Source of the DNA: Deinococcus ficus
Lineage (GTDB): Bacteria; Deinococcota; Deinococci; Deinococcales; Deinococcaceae
Assembly: GCF_003444775.1 (NCBI RefSeq)
Contig: NZ_CP021081.1
Span: 732,001 to 796,000 of the forward strand
DNA: 64,000 nucleotides
Direction of reading: 5' to 3'
A program made the translations under genes and the position numbers. Shown in pieces: positions 1 to 9,439 of the stretch. The notes under the pieces were generated by a model. That model saw only the letters and a list, made by a program, of their open reading frames with translations. It was not told the DNA's origin and ran no database searches. The first letter of the stretch is position 1; each line of letters opens with the position of its first letter.

Positions 1-257
1 GCCCCGAAAGCGAAGTGTGGGCCAGCAAGGCCAACCTGAAGACCCTGGCCGGCAACGTCGAGGGCCTGGACGCCGCGAAGTTCGCCAGCTGCCTCGACAA
101 CGACGAAACCCTCGCCGCCGTGGAAGCCGACAAGCGCCAGGCCGAGGCCGCCGGCGTGAACAGCACCCCCACCGTGTTCGTGAACGGCAAGAAGGTCGAG
201 GGCACCGCCAGCGCCATCAGCCAGGCCATCGACGAGGCCGTCTCCGCCGCCAACTGA
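1..257 (+). CDS. DsbA-like thiol-disulfide oxidoreductase, C-terminal part
   Basis: Only the last ~84 residues are in the window; the frame is open to the left edge. The fragment ends in a thioredoxin-fold DsbA-type tail: a helical stretch, then [18 protein letters not shown], whose TPT is the cis-proline loop next to the active site, and a closing amphipathic helix. The CxxC active site must lie upstream, outside the window. By family, such proteins oxidise cysteines of exported proteins. The next gene, 123 nt downstream on the same strand, is DsbB-like and would reoxidise it, so the two probably form one redox pair. A terminator hairpin separates them, so dsbB has its own promoter. Confidence 0.85.
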   Translation, partial: PESEVWASKANLKTLAGNVEGLDAAKFASCLDNDETLAAVEADKRQAEAAGVNSTPTVFVNGKKVEGTASAISQAIDEAVSAAN

Positions 258-276
258 GCCACCCCCACCCCTGCCC

Positions 277-311
277 CCGCCGCCCGGAGCCCGCTCCAGG
301 CGGCGGTTTTT
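277..311 (+). terminator. Rho-independent terminator after the DsbA-like gene
   Basis: Perfect 8-bp stem (CCGCCGCC 277-284 with GGCGGCGG 299-306) followed directly by five T. It lies 20 nt after the stop codon. Confidence 0.8.
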
Positions 312-380
312 CATCCATTCCGGACGGGCGGAGCGGGGGAGGGGCCGCGTGCCCCGCCCGGCATGCTTTACCCTCTGGGC

Positions 381-833
381 ATGAGCCGTGACACGCGCCT
401 TTACCTCGCCTGGGTGGTCGCCCTGATCGCCACGCTGGGCAGCCTGTACTTCAGCAACGTCAAAGGCTACGTGCCCTGCGTCCTGTGCTGGTACCAGCGG
501 ATCGCCATGTACCCCCTGGCGCTGTGGCTGGGCATCGCGGCCCTGCGCGGCGAACTGAGCATCCGCGTGTACGCCCTGCCGCTCGCCGTGATCGGCTGGT
601 GCATCGCGCTGTTCCAGAACCTGGAAACCTGGGGGATCATCCCCACGCCCCTGGTGTGCTCCCCGACGACCGGCGCGGTGTCCTGCACCACGCCCTGGCC
701 CGTGTGGGGCAACGGCGCGCTGCGCGACCTGAACACCATCCTGACCATCCCCACCCTGAGCCTGATCGCGTTCACGCTGATCATCGCCCTGCTCGCCTGG
801 GGCCGCACCGCCCGCGACACCGCCGAACTCTGA
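381..833 (+). CDS. DsbB-family disulfide bond formation protein
   Basis: A 150-residue, four-helix inner-membrane protein of the DsbB/BdbC family, which passes electrons from DsbA to quinone. The first redox pair is in PCVLCWYQR (C33, C36); the second periplasmic pair is C93 and C102. Four hydrophobic segments lie at about residues 7-25, 41-57, 63-82 and 120-142. The start at 381 is preferred over ATG 363 because a TACCCT box (369-374) ends 6 nt before it and overlaps the upstream ATG, the leaderless arrangement used across this window. It follows a DsbA-like gene and precedes a secreted c-type cytochrome that needs thiol handling. Confidence 0.88.
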   Translation: MSRDTRLYLAWVVALIATLGSLYFSNVKGYVPCVLCWYQRIAMYPLALWLGIAALRGELSIRVYALPLAVIGWCIALFQNLETWGIIPTPLVCSPTTGAVSCTTPWPVWGNGALRDLNTILTIPTLSLIAFTLIIALLAWGRTARDTAEL

Positions 834-848
834 GCCCCGCGCACCCCG

Positions 849-876
849 GCCGGCCCCCGTGACTGCGGGGGCCGGC
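849..876 (+). terminator. Strong hairpin after dsbB, no U-tract
   Basis: Perfect 11-bp GC-rich stem (GCCGGCCCCCG 849-859 with CGGGGGCCGGC 866-876) with a 6-nt loop, 13 nt past the stop. It lacks a run of T, so termination is inferred from position and stability. Confidence 0.5.
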
Positions 877-1036
877 GCCTTGGTTCCCGCCCCGGTGCCC
901 TTCAGGCCGCGGGCGGACAGGCCCGGGTAAGGCCCCGGCCACCCTTTCGATCTCGTAATAGCTCCGTAATTGCCGGGGGGGAGAGTGACCGCACCGTCGC
1001 CTGGGGAGGCCCCTGCCTTCCCGACAGGAGGTCACT

Positions 1037-2338
1037 ATGAGATCGTCGTGGTTGCGTCAGGCGTTCATCCTTGCCGGCTTGCCCGCAGCGGCCCTGGCCG
1101 GTTTGGTGGCCGCCGGCCACATGCAGACCGCCGCCCAGCCTCTCTCCTCGTCCGGCCCGGCCCAGGCCACCCAGGCCCAGGTGCAGGCCCTGAACAGCGG
1201 GACCCTGCTGGCCGGCACCATGGTGCTCGCGCAGGCCGGCACCGCCAGCGCGAACGTCAGGGGCGTGTCCTCGGCCACGTGCATGAACTGCCACGGCAGC
1301 ACCCCCAAATACCCGGTGCTGGGCGCCAAACTCACGTACGAGCACTCGGCGCATAAACTGAACGGCAACGCCACCTACGCCAACGGCGGCGGCTGCCAGC
1401 AGTGCCACACCAACGAGGGCTTCATTGAGTGGACGCAGAAGGGCAAGATCGACCCGGCCACCTTCGTCGCCAACCCCTCGCAGCCCGGTTGCATGACCTG
1501 CCACGCGCCTCACGAGACCGGCACCATGGCCCTGCGCACCACCAAGGCCGTCACGCTGGTGAACAAGGAAGAATTCGACGGCGGCAAGGGCAACCTGTGC
1601 GCCAGCTGCCACCAGTCCCGCAGCGACGCCAAGGCGGCCGTGAAGGACCTGCCCGCCAAGGACGTCACCGCCCGCCTGGGCGCTCACCACGGCCCGCAGG
1701 CCGACATGATGGTCGGCACGAACGCCTACCAGTTCCCCGGTAAGACCTACGGCAGCAGCGACCACTACAGCAGCGTGGACAACACCTGCGTGTCCTGCCA
1801 CATGAACCTCCCGAAAGGCCGCTACAGCCTGAGCCCAGAGATCGGCGGGCATAGCATGAACCTGGCCGGCGAGGTGCACGAGGTCGAGACGCTGAACACC
1901 AGCGCCTGCGTGAGCTGCCACAAGGACATGAAGCAGGCCCCCGGCACCGCCAGCTGGAGCAAGTTCAGTGACGCCGGCGTGCAGTGGGTCGGGCCGACCG
2001 CCGTGTTCGCCGTGACCGCCAGCGACGACTACGACCGCGACGGCAAGAAGGAATACGTGCAGGACGAAGTGCAGGGTCTGATGGACCTGCTGGTCAACCC
2101 GCAGGGCACCGGCGCCATGCAGACCAAGCTCGCGATGTACGACGCCAAGGGCACCTACATCGGCGCGAAGGCTGCGGCGCCCTACACGGCCGCGCAGGTC
2201 GGCGCGCTGTTCAACTACCGCTACGTGCTCGAAGACCGCAGCCGCGGCATCCACAACCTCACATACACCGTGCAGCTCCTGACTGACAGCATCGCCGCGC
2301 TGGACCCCGCCTTCGACACCAGCGCCCGCCCCAAGTAA
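1037..2338 (+). CDS. Secreted six-heme c-type cytochrome
   Basis: 433 residues with an N-terminal signal or anchor segment (basic start, hydrophobic 9-27). Six CxxCH heme-attachment motifs are visible: CMNCH 82-86, CQQCH 120-124, CMTCH 152-156, CASCH 188-192, CVSCH 251-255 and CVSCH 291-295. Extra histidines (for example at 103-106 and 217-218) could be distal ligands. The last ~130 residues have no heme motif. An AGGAGGT site sits 6 nt before the ATG, so this gene is SD-led, unlike most neighbours. Likely extracytoplasmic electron transfer; the partner and substrate are not evident. Maturation would need the Ccm genes near 58-62 kb. Confidence 0.85.
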   Translation: MRSSWLRQAFILAGLPAAALAGLVAAGHMQTAAQPLSSSGPAQATQAQVQALNSGTLLAGTMVLAQAGTASANVRGVSSATCMNCHGSTPKYPVLGAKLTYEHSAHKLNGNATYANGGGCQQCHTNEGFIEWTQKGKIDPATFVANPSQPGCMTCHAPHETGTMALRTTKAVTLVNKEEFDGGKGNLCASCHQSRSDAKAAVKDLPAKDVTARLGAHHGPQADMMVGTNAYQFPGKTYGSSDHYSSVDNTCVSCHMNLPKGRYSLSPEIGGHSMNLAGEVHEVETLNTSACVSCHKDMKQAPGTASWSKFSDAGVQWVGPTAVFAVTASDDYDRDGKKEYVQDEVQGLMDLLVNPQGTGAMQTKLAMYDAKGTYIGAKAAAPYTAAQVGALFNYRYVLEDRSRGIHNLTYTVQLLTDSIAALDPAFDTSARPK

Positions 2339-2405
2339 GCCCCTGAATGGGAGAGGCGGCGTGACGAGCGCCGTCCCTCCCGTTCGGAGCACCCCGACAA
2401 ACCGA

Positions 2406-2443
2406 GGCGCCGGCAGGTCAATGCCGGCGCCGCCTGGATTTTT
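2406..2443. terminator. Terminator between convergent cytochrome and tdh genes
   Basis: Perfect 9-bp stem (GGCGCCGGC 2406-2414 with GCCGGCGCC 2423-2431), followed after a short gap by five T (2439-2443). Four bases separate it from the tdh stop codon, so it may serve both strands. Confidence 0.6.
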
Positions 2444-2446
2444 CGG

Positions 2447-3538
2447 TCAGGCGCCCGGGGCCTTCAGGTCCGCCCAGTCCAGGATGACCTTCCCGCTCTG
2501 CCCGCTGAGCATCGCGTCGAAACCCTGCTGGAAGTCGCGGATGCCGTAGTGGTGCGTGATCACGGGGCTCAGGTCCAGGCCGGACTGGATCAGGGCGGCC
2601 ATCTTGTACCACGTCTCGAACATCTCCCGGCCGTAGATGCCGCGGATGGTGAGCATCTTGAAGATCACGGCGTTCCAGTCGATCTGCACGTCCCCGCTGG
2701 GAATGCCCAGCAGCGCGATCTTCCCGCCGTTGTTCATGGCCTGCACCATCTGCGCGAAGGCGGGGCCCGACCCGCTCATTTCCAGGCCCACGTCGAAGCC
2801 CTCGTGCATGTCGAGTTCGGTCGTGGCGACGTGCCACAGGTCCTCCTGCGCCACGTTCACGGCGCGGGTCACGCCCATCTTCCGCGCGAGGTCCAGGCGG
2901 TACTCGTTCACGTCCGTGATCACCACGTTGCGCGCGCCCACGTGTTTCGCCACGGCCGCCGCCATCACCCCGATCGGCCCGGCGCCCGTGATCAGCACGT
3001 CCTCGCCCACCAGATCGAACTGCAGGGCCGTGTGCACCGCATTCCCGAACGGATCGAAGATCGCGGCGATGTCGTCCGGGATGTCCTGCGGCAGCTTGAA
3101 AGCGTTGAAGGCCGGCAGCACCAGGTACTCCGCGAACGACCCGGGGCGGTTCACGCCCACGCCCAGCGTGTTGCGGCACAGGTGCCGGCGGCCCGCGCGG
3201 CAGTTGCGGCAGTGCCCGCAGGTGACGTGGCCCTCGCCGCTCACCCGGTCCCCGATCTGGAAGCCCTGCACCTCGCTGCCCATCCCGACCACCTCACCCA
3301 CGTACTCGTGCCCGACCACCATGGGCACCGGAATGGTCTTCTGCGCCCAGCTGTCCCACTTGTAGATGTGCACGTCCGTGCCGCAGATGCTGCTCTTGCG
3401 CACCCGGATCAGCAGGTCGTTCGGGCCGGGGGTGGGCACGTCGGTGTCGATCATCCAGATGCCCTCGCGGGCCTCCTGTTTGCTCAGGGCGGTCATGGTG
3501 CCCGCGATGCCGGGGGCCAGGGTGGGGGCGCTGCTCAT
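2447..3538 (-). CDS. tdh: L-threonine 3-dehydrogenase
   Basis: 363 residues, zinc-dependent medium-chain dehydrogenase that oxidises L-threonine to 2-amino-3-ketobutyrate with NAD+. Catalytic zinc motif [14 protein letters not shown] and the GHEYVGEVV segment are present, as is the four-cysteine structural-zinc loop ([15 protein letters not shown]). The Rossmann motif reads [17 protein letters not shown]. The kbl partner (2-amino-3-ketobutyrate CoA ligase) is not in the window. The start is ambiguous: ATG 3538 follows a TAGAAC box by 6 nt, while an internal ATG at residue 15 matches the usual family length better. Confidence 0.9.
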   Translation of the reverse strand: MSSAPTLAPGIAGTMTALSKQEAREGIWMIDTDVPTPGPNDLLIRVRKSSICGTDVHIYKWDSWAQKTIPVPMVVGHEYVGEVVGMGSEVQGFQIGDRVSGEGHVTCGHCRNCRAGRRHLCRNTLGVGVNRPGSFAEYLVLPAFNAFKLPQDIPDDIAAIFDPFGNAVHTALQFDLVGEDVLITGAGPIGVMAAAVAKHVGARNVVITDVNEYRLDLARKMGVTRAVNVAQEDLWHVATTELDMHEGFDVGLEMSGSGPAFAQMVQAMNNGGKIALLGIPSGDVQIDWNAVIFKMLTIRGIYGREMFETWYKMAALIQSGLDLSPVITHHYGIRDFQQGFDAMLSGQSGKVILDWADLKAPGA

Positions 3539-3686
3539 GACCGCGTTCTAGCGCGGCGCGCCCCCGGACGCAACGGTGAAGCTCACCGGCCGGGACGCTG
3601 GCCTGGACACCCTGCCCGCCCGGCCCTCAACCATTTCATAAGCGGCGCGGCACCCGCGCTTCACGTGTGGGGGCTACGCTGCGGGC

Positions 3687-3830
3687 ATGATCCGCTACCG
3701 CAAACAGAACGCCCTGCAGCCCGAGAAGGACGCTGAGGTCAGCGTGAACCTCACGCCGCTGATGTTCTTCCTGGTGGGGTTCCTGGCCATGAAGGCCCTG
3801 CTGCGCACCGCGCTGAGCCAGGGCGAGTAA
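3687..3830 (+). CDS. Small single-pass membrane protein (47 aa), unknown function
   Basis: ATG 3687 to TAA 3830 encodes 47 residues. The first 20 are polar and charged (MIRYRKQNALQPEKDAEVSV); residues 24-40 are a hydrophobic helix (LTPLMFFLVGFLAMKALL); the tail is short. A TACGCT box (3675-3680) lies exactly 6 nt before the ATG, the same spacing as at recognised genes here, which supports a real leaderless gene. Codons are GC-ending like the neighbours. It stands alone between tdh (opposite strand) and an unknown gene. Topology would be N-in or N-out single pass; no family recognised. Confidence 0.7.
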   Translation: MIRYRKQNALQPEKDAEVSVNLTPLMFFLVGFLAMKALLRTALSQGE

Positions 3831-3883
3831 TCCCCCGGCCCGTCGCCGCCCGCCCCGGCCGGCCGGGGCGGTAGGCTGCAGGC

Positions 3884-4324
3884 ATGACCAACCCACCCCC
3901 GGCGCCCGCGCAGCAGTTCAAGAGCGCGGCCAGCAACCGCTTCGTGATGCCCGGCTGGATGAACCTGCTGCCCGGCACGCCCGACAGCATCGAGGTGCAG
4001 TTCGACCTCGCGCCCGAGGACCACAGCCGCGCGCAGGGCCTGCTGCTGCTGGACTACTGGGAAACGCCGGAGAAACTGACCCTGCAGGGCATCCTGCCGG
4101 TGCGCGCCTTTACCGCCAACCCCGACGGGTGGTGCGTGATGCTGCCGGCCCGCGGTGACCTGATCATCCGCGCCATCGACCCGCAGCCCAACCCGCCGGT
4201 GCTCGCGCCGCACTGGATTCACCTGAACCCGGAGACGAAACCCGGCACGACCGTGCACGTGGCCGTGAAATTCCCTGGCGGGGAAGGCACGCCGCCGGCC
4301 GTGCAGAACCTGCTGCGCAGCTGA
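3884..4324 (+). CDS. Conserved-looking hypothetical protein
   Basis: 146 residues, no signal peptide or membrane segment. The sequence is rich in Pro, Leu and Asp, with alternating hydrophobic strands (for example IEVQFDLAPEDHSRAQGLLL and LTLQGILPVRAF), suggesting a small beta-rich cytosolic domain. TAGGCT (3872-3877) ends 6 nt before the ATG, giving a leaderless start. No family or motif recognised. Confidence 0.7.
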   Translation: MTNPPPAPAQQFKSAASNRFVMPGWMNLLPGTPDSIEVQFDLAPEDHSRAQGLLLLDYWETPEKLTLQGILPVRAFTANPDGWCVMLPARGDLIIRAIDPQPNPPVLAPHWIHLNPETKPGTTVHVAVKFPGGEGTPPAVQNLLRS

Positions 4325-4401
4325 ATCGCCCCGCGCGGCACCTGAACTTCGTCTGAAGGCGGGTTGCACGGGCGGGCGGGCGGCCCGCCCTACGCTGGGG
4401 C

Positions 4402-5508
4402 ATGCCGCAGAAACCGGACCTTCCGAACCCCAAGCCCGAGTCCCGGCGCGTCGGGTACGCCATCGTCGGCATCGGCAAACTCACCGCCGACGAGCTGATT
4501 CCCGCCGCCCGCACCAGCGAGAACAGCTACGTGGCGGCGCTGGTCACCAGCGAGGAGGACAAGGGCGAGGCCTTCGCCCGGGCCTTCGACCTGTCCGACC
4601 GGGACGTGTACACCTACGACCAGTTCGAGGAGCTCGCGGACCGGGAGGACGTGCAGGCGGTGTACATCGTGCTGCCCAACAGCATGCACCGCGAGTACGT
4701 GGAACGCGCCGCGAAGATGGGCAAGCACGTCCTGTGCGAGAAACCGCTCGGCATGAACGCCGACGACGCCCGCCAGATCGTGGCCGCCTGCAAGAAGGCC
4801 CGCGTGAAACTCATGACCGCGTACCGCTGCCAGTACACCCCGGAACACTGGGCGGCGCGCGACGCCGTACAGGGCGGCCGCCTGGGGAAGGTCAAGCTGC
4901 TGGACAGCATTCACACGCAGGTCGAGACCGACGCCACCGCCTGGCGCATGAAGCAGGACCTCGCGGGCGGCGGGCCGCTGCCGGACGTCGGCATCTACAG
5001 CGTGAACATCATGCGCTTCGTGCTCGGCACCGAGCCCGAATGGGTCTTCGCCGCGCTGCACCAGCCGAAAAGTGACCCGCGATTCCGCGAGGTGGAGGAG
5101 AGCGTGGCCTTCACGCTCGGGTTCCCCGGCGGGATCATGGCGACCGGCTTGACGAGTTACGGCGCCGCCAAGACCACCACCCTGCGCGTGCTCGGCGAGG
5201 ACGGCAGCCTCCTGATGGACCCCGCCTTCCCGTACGACGGCCTGAAACTCCAGCTCACGGACGAGGCAGGCACCCACCAGCCCAGTTTCCCCGAGTACGA
5301 CCAGTTCACGCAGGAGTTCAACCACTTCAGCCGGTGCATCCTGGAGGGCGGCACCCCCTGGACGCCCGGCGAGGAAGGCGTGGCCGACCACGTCGTCATG
5401 GACGCCCTGTACGAGAGCGCCCGCACCGGGAAGGTCGTGACCCTGAAATCCAGCCGGAAGAAGGACGCCAGCCGAGGCCCGGACAAGCCCCAGCTTCCCG
5501 GCAAGTAA
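4402..5508 (+). CDS. Gfo/Idh/MocA family NAD(P)-dependent oxidoreductase
   Basis: 368 residues. N-terminal Rossmann domain beginning VGYAIVGIGKLTADELIPA, then the family motif CEKPLGMNADDAR with the catalytic lysine, and a C-terminal alpha/beta substrate domain. The relatives are glucose-fructose oxidoreductase and sugar or inositol dehydrogenases; the substrate cannot be read from sequence. TACGCT (4391-4396) precedes the ATG by 5 nt. There is no sugar-pathway neighbour; the gene is a single unit whose stop lies 10 nt from the convergent clpA stop. Confidence 0.85.
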   Translation: MPQKPDLPNPKPESRRVGYAIVGIGKLTADELIPAARTSENSYVAALVTSEEDKGEAFARAFDLSDRDVYTYDQFEELADREDVQAVYIVLPNSMHREYVERAAKMGKHVLCEKPLGMNADDARQIVAACKKARVKLMTAYRCQYTPEHWAARDAVQGGRLGKVKLLDSIHTQVETDATAWRMKQDLAGGGPLPDVGIYSVNIMRFVLGTEPEWVFAALHQPKSDPRFREVEESVAFTLGFPGGIMATGLTSYGAAKTTTLRVLGEDGSLLMDPAFPYDGLKLQLTDEAGTHQPSFPEYDQFTQEFNHFSRCILEGGTPWTPGEEGVADHVVMDALYESARTGKVVTLKSSRKKDASRGPDKPQLPGK

Positions 5509-5518
5509 TCCCGGCGGG

Positions 5519-7738
5519 TCAGCGGAAGGTGAAGGCGCCGTCTTTCAGGCCCACCGTGACCCGCCCGCCTTCCTTGAGCCGCCCGAACAGCAGCTGATCG
5601 GCCAGCGGGCGCTTGACCTGCGCCTCGATCACCCGCGTGAGCGGCCGGGCACCCATCACCGGGTCGTACCCGAGTGCCGCGAGGCGGGCGCGGGCGGCGG
5701 GCGTGACGTTCAGCTTCACCTTCCGTTCCGCGAGCTGCCCCTCCAGCTCCCGCAGGAACTTGTCCACCACGCTGCCCATCACCTCACGCGACAGCGGCCG
5801 GAAGTGAATCACGGCGTCCAATCGGTTGCGGAATTCCGGCGTGAAGGTCCGCTTCACGGCCTCGGCCTCCTCACCGGCGCGGCCCTCCCGGGAGAAGCCC
5901 AGCGCCGGTCGGCTCGCGTCGGCCGCGCCGGCATTCGTGGTAAAGATCAGCACCAGGCCGCGGCCGTCCACCTTCTTCCCGGCGTGATCGGTCAGGGTGC
6001 CGTGGTCCATGAGCTGCAGGAAGATGTTGTACACGTCCGGGTGCGCCTTCTCGATCTCGTCCAGCAGCAGCACCGAATGCGGGTGCTTCGCCACGGCGTC
6101 CGTGAGCAGCCCCCCCTGATCGAACCCCACGTACCCGGGGGGCGCCCCGATCAGCCGGGCGACGGTATGCGCCTCCTGGTACTCGCTCATGTCGAAGCGG
6201 GACAGCGGCACCCCCAGCCGGTCCGCGAGCGCGCGGGCCAGTTCCGTCTTGCCCACCCCGGTCGGGCCGGCGAACAGGAACGCGCCCTGCGGCTTCTGCG
6301 GGTCGCGCAGGCCCGCGCGGGCCAGCTTCACCGCCGAGGCCACCGCCTCCACCGCCCGGTCCTGCCCGTACACGCGGCCCTTCAGGTCCGCTTCCAGGGT
6401 CGCCAGGGACTGCACCTCCTCAGCCTTCACGGCGCCCACCGGCACGCGCGCCATCCGCGCAACCGTCGCCTCGATGTCCGGCGCACCGACCACCCCGCCC
6501 TGCCCGGCACTGCTGCGCGCCGCACCCGCCTCGTCCAGCACGTCGATGGCCTTGTCCGGCAGGAAGCGGTCCCGCAGGTGCCGCACGCTCAGGTGCACCG
6601 CGGCGTCCAGCGCCTCCGGCGTGAACGTCACGCCGTGATGCGCCGCGTACTTCGGCGCGAGCCCCCGCACGATCTCCCGCGCGTCCTCCGGCGAGGGCTC
6701 CATCACCTCCACCGTCTGGAAGCGCCGCCACAACGCCCGGTCCTTCTCCAGGTGCCGCAGTTCCGCCGGGGTGGTCGCGCCCAGCACCCGCAGCCGACCC
6801 CGCGCCAGCGCCGGCTTGAGCAGGTTCGCGGCGTCCACGCTGCCGCCCTCGGTGGCGCCCGCGCCCACCAGCGTGTGCAGCTCGTCGATGAACAGCACCG
6901 CGTTCACGCCGTCCAGCGCGGCCAGCACGCCCTTGAGCCGCTCCTCGAAATCCCCGCGGTACCGCGTGCCGGCCAGCAGCGCCCCCAGGTCCAGCGCGTA
7001 CACCGCCGCGCCCTTCAGGAACCCGGGTGCCGCTCCGTCCGCGACCCGCTGCGCCAGCCCCTCGGCCAGCGCCGTCTTCCCGACGCCGGGCTCACCCACC
7101 AGCACCGGGTTGTTCTTCGTGCGCCGCGCCAGCACGTGCACCACCCGCGTCAGCTCCGCGTCCCGGCCGATCACCGGGTCAAACTCGCCCGCGCGCGCCT
7201 GCGCGGTCAGGTCCGTCGTGAACGCCGAGAGCGGGTCCTGTTCCGGCGCGTCCCCGCCCTCCGGCAGGGGGCCGTCCACGCCCGCCACGCGCCGCTCCCG
7301 GCTGCGGCCCTCCACGCGCGCCACCCCGTGCGACACGAAATTCAGCACGTCCAGCCGCGTCACGCCCCGCGCCTCCAGCACCGAGCGCGCCAGGCTGTCC
7401 TCCTCCTCCAGCAGTTCCACCAGCACCCGCGCGCCGTCCGCTTCCTGCGCACCCTTGCCGCTGGCGTGCAACTGCAGCACGGCGCCCTGCACCACCCGGT
7501 GCACGCCCAGCGTGAACTCCGGGTCCACGCCCTCCAGCCGCTCCAGCGCCGACAGGTGCTCCTCCAGGTCGTCCCGCAGGGCCTCCACGTTCACGCCCAG
7601 CGCCAGCAGCGCCTCCAGCGCCTCCGGGTCCCGCGTCAGGGCCAGCAGCAGGTGCTCCTGCGTCACGTACTCGTGCCCGGCCGACCGGGCGTGGTCCGCG
7701 GCCCGCGCGATCGCCAGCTGAAGATGTTCCCCGATCAT
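5519..7738 (-). CDS. clpA: ATP-dependent Clp protease ATP-binding subunit ClpA
   Basis: 739 residues. Clp N-domain (two repeats, about 1-140), AAA+ D1 with Walker [15 protein letters not shown] and Walker [15 protein letters not shown], then AAA+ D2 with [15 protein letters not shown] and [13 protein letters not shown], and a C-terminal D2-small domain. No long ClpB-type coiled middle domain is present, which with ClpS next door marks it as ClpA. It unfolds substrates for ClpP. The start at 7738 ([13 protein letters not shown]) is chosen because the ATG overlaps the clpS stop in ATGA (7735-7738), indicating translational coupling. Confidence 0.93.
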   Translation of the reverse strand: MIGEHLQLAIARAADHARSAGHEYVTQEHLLLALTRDPEALEALLALGVNVEALRDDLEEHLSALERLEGVDPEFTLGVHRVVQGAVLQLHASGKGAQEADGARVLVELLEEEDSLARSVLEARGVTRLDVLNFVSHGVARVEGRSRERRVAGVDGPLPEGGDAPEQDPLSAFTTDLTAQARAGEFDPVIGRDAELTRVVHVLARRTKNNPVLVGEPGVGKTALAEGLAQRVADGAAPGFLKGAAVYALDLGALLAGTRYRGDFEERLKGVLAALDGVNAVLFIDELHTLVGAGATEGGSVDAANLLKPALARGRLRVLGATTPAELRHLEKDRALWRRFQTVEVMEPSPEDAREIVRGLAPKYAAHHGVTFTPEALDAAVHLSVRHLRDRFLPDKAIDVLDEAGAARSSAGQGGVVGAPDIEATVARMARVPVGAVKAEEVQSLATLEADLKGRVYGQDRAVEAVASAVKLARAGLRDPQKPQGAFLFAGPTGVGKTELARALADRLGVPLSRFDMSEYQEAHTVARLIGAPPGYVGFDQGGLLTDAVAKHPHSVLLLDEIEKAHPDVYNIFLQLMDHGTLTDHAGKKVDGRGLVLIFTTNAGAADASRPALGFSREGRAGEEAEAVKRTFTPEFRNRLDAVIHFRPLSREVMGSVVDKFLRELEGQLAERKVKLNVTPAARARLAALGYDPVMGARPLTRVIEAQVKRPLADQLLFGRLKEGGRVTVGLKDGAFTFR

Positions 7739-8064
7739 TCGCCCACCTCCGGCTCCGCCACCACGCACAGCGGATGCCCGTCCCGGCGGGCGTGGGCGGT
7801 GACCTGCGCGACCTTCGTCTCGGCAATGTCGCGGGTGTACACCCCGGCCACGCCCTGCCCCTTGTGATGCACGGCCAGCATGATCAGCTCGGCATCCTGC
7901 TCGGTCTTGCGGAAGTAGCGTTCCAGGATCATCACCACGAAATCCATGGGGGTGTAGTCATCGTTCAGGAGCAGCACGCGGTACAGGCGGGGGCGCTGCG
8001 TCTGCGTGCGCTCCAGGGTCTGGGTCCGGCCCTGGCCGGCTTGGTCGGCGTCCCTGCGCGTCAT
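7735..8064 (-). CDS. clpS: ClpS adaptor protein
   Basis: 109 residues. Core ClpS fold with [20 protein letters not shown] and the downstream [17 protein letters not shown], which together form the N-degron pocket and the ClpA N-domain contact. The disordered N-terminal ~27 residues are typical. ClpS delivers N-end-rule substrates to ClpA. TACACT (8071-8076, minus strand) lies 6 nt before the ATG, so transcription of clpS-clpA likely starts at the ATG itself. Its stop overlaps the clpA start by 4 nt. Confidence 0.95.
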   Translation of the reverse strand: MTRRDADQAGQGRTQTLERTQTQRPRLYRVLLLNDDYTPMDFVVMILERYFRKTEQDAELIMLAVHHKGQGVAGVYTRDIAETKVAQVTAHARRDGHPLCVVAEPEVGE

Positions 8065-8107
8065 GGGGCGAGTGTACCCGGCTCATCGGTGGCCGACCGT
8101 GAGCAAC

Positions 8108-8138
8108 GGAAACCCTTCCCCGCGCAGGTGGGGAAGGG
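8108..8138 (-). terminator. Terminator after the LEA-like gene
   Basis: Perfect 9-bp stem (CCCTTCCCC 8113-8121 with GGGGAAGGG 8130-8138). Read on the minus strand it follows the gene ending at 8162 and is succeeded by TTTCC. Confidence 0.65.
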
Positions 8139-8161
8139 CACGGAAAGAAGCGAATCGGCGA

Positions 8162-8836
8162 TCAGGCCTTCTGCCCGCCGTCCTTCTTCTGGTCGTCCGC
8201 GGCTTTCTTCGCGCTGTCCGCTGCATTCTGGGCCGCGTCCTTCGCGCCGTCCGCCGCCTTCTGCGCGGCGCTCTTCACGTCATCGGCCGCCTTGCCAGCC
8301 GTGTCCTTGGCGTCCTTCGCCCCCCACTTGATGTCCTGCAGCGTCTGGGCGCCCTGGTTCCCGGCCTTGTCCGCAGCGTCCTTCGCGTCGGCCTTCAGGT
8401 CCTGCGCGGCGTCCCGGGCCTTGCCCCCGACATCCTGGGCCTTGTCCTTCACGGTGTCCGCGGCCTTGGAGGCGGCGTCGCGGGCCGTTTCGGCCGCGCC
8501 GGTCACGGCCTGCTTCACGTCACCGGCCACTTCCTTGGCCTTGTCCACGGCGGCCTGCGTGCCGCCCGCCGCGGCGTCCTTCACCTCGGCGGCCTTGTCC
8601 GCGATGACCGTGCCGGCGGTGTGCGCCGCTTCCCGGGTCTTCTCCCAGCCCTGCGCGACGCTGTGGCTCACGTCGCCCGCCGCGTCCTTCAGGCCCAGTT
8701 CGGCCAGTTTGGCGTCCAGGGCCTTGCGGTTCTGCTCGCGGCTCAGGTAGTACGCGCCCGCGCCGATCAGCGCGCCCAGCAGCAGCAGCCGCTTGGTGGG
8801 AAAGTGCGAGTCGTCGTGGTCGTGGTGGTTAAACAT
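8162..8836 (-). CDS. LEA-like (group 3 type) amphipathic-repeat protein with N-terminal membrane anchor
   Basis: 224 residues. His/Asp-rich start (MFNHHDHDDSHFPTKR), a hydrophobic segment (about 17-34), then ~180 residues of imperfect 11-residue repeats made almost only of A, K, D, G, T, V, E and Q, with units such as KAADTVKDKAQ and KDAADKAGNQG. This is the composition of group 3 late embryogenesis abundant proteins: disordered in water, helical on drying or near membranes. LEA-like proteins are known in Deinococcus and linked to desiccation tolerance. The membrane segment would anchor it. TACGCT (8843-8848, minus) ends 6 nt before the chosen ATG; longer in-frame extensions upstream would erase this promoter. 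Confidence 0.8.
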   Translation of the reverse strand: MFNHHDHDDSHFPTKRLLLLGALIGAGAYYLSREQNRKALDAKLAELGLKDAAGDVSHSVAQGWEKTREAAHTAGTVIADKAAEVKDAAAGGTQAAVDKAKEVAGDVKQAVTGAAETARDAASKAADTVKDKAQDVGGKARDAAQDLKADAKDAADKAGNQGAQTLQDIKWGAKDAKDTAGKAADDVKSAAQKAADGAKDAAQNAADSAKKAADDQKKDGGQKA

Positions 8837-8921
8837 GCGCTCAGCGTAGGACCGCGCCCCCCTCCCAGGATGAACTTCCGCCCCGCCCGCCCGGATCAAT
8901 CCTTAAAGTCCAGCCGGCCCC

Positions 8922-9317
8922 TCAGCGCGCCGGGACCGGCAGGCCCAGGCGCCGCGCGAGCCGCTCGGTCACGATCCACTCCTCCGGCTCCTCGGCGTCC
9001 CCCGGGTCGTTCAGGCCCTCCACGCGCAGCAGCACGCAGCCCCGCTCCAGGTAAAAGGCGCGGATCTTCGCCCAGGCCTCCTGCTCGTCCGCGGCCGTCT
9101 CGTCCAGGTCCTCCAGGGTGCCCCACACGTCGCCGTCCACCTCCGCGCTCAGCAGGGCCTCGGCATGCCCGCTGAACACGTACGCGTCCACCGTTTCGCT
9201 CCGCGCGTACGCCTCGCCGGGCGCGCGCACGTCCAGGCGGTCGTCGCGCTCGTACAGGCCCGCCAGGAACGCCGCCCAGGCGTCGGCACTCAGGGTGATC
9301 ACCGGCTCATTGCTCAC
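8922..9317 (-). CDS. Hypothetical acidic protein
   Basis: 131 residues, strongly acidic (many D and E), no signal or membrane segment. It reads as a small alpha/beta cytosolic protein; no catalytic motif recognised. The GTG start is supported by TAGAGT (9324-9329, minus strand) exactly 6 nt upstream. Confidence 0.65.
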   Translation of the reverse strand: MSNEPVITLSADAWAAFLAGLYERDDRLDVRAPGEAYARSETVDAYVFSGHAEALLSAEVDGDVWGTLEDLDETAADEQEAWAKIRAFYLERGCVLLRVEGLNDPGDAEEPEEWIVTERLARRLGLPVPAR

Positions 9318-9439
9318 GGCGCCACTCTACCCCTTCACCCCAGGGCTCCCTCACCCCGGCGCGCACGGGGGCGGCTGGGTGAAGGTTTCTGAACGGTTCC
9401 CGCCGACCCCCGCAAGGGCCGGGCCCGTAGACTGCGCAC

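Noticed and set aside
902..2392. Long open frame on the minus strand opposite the cytochrome gene
   Set aside because: Antisense frames stay open by chance in GC-rich DNA. The product is a Val/Ala/Gly/His-rich string without motifs, and the sense gene has six CxxCH motifs and a signal peptide.
5804..7867. 687-codon plus-strand frame opposite clpA
   Set aside because: Arg/Gln/His-rich shadow of clpA; no promoter at its start and no domain.
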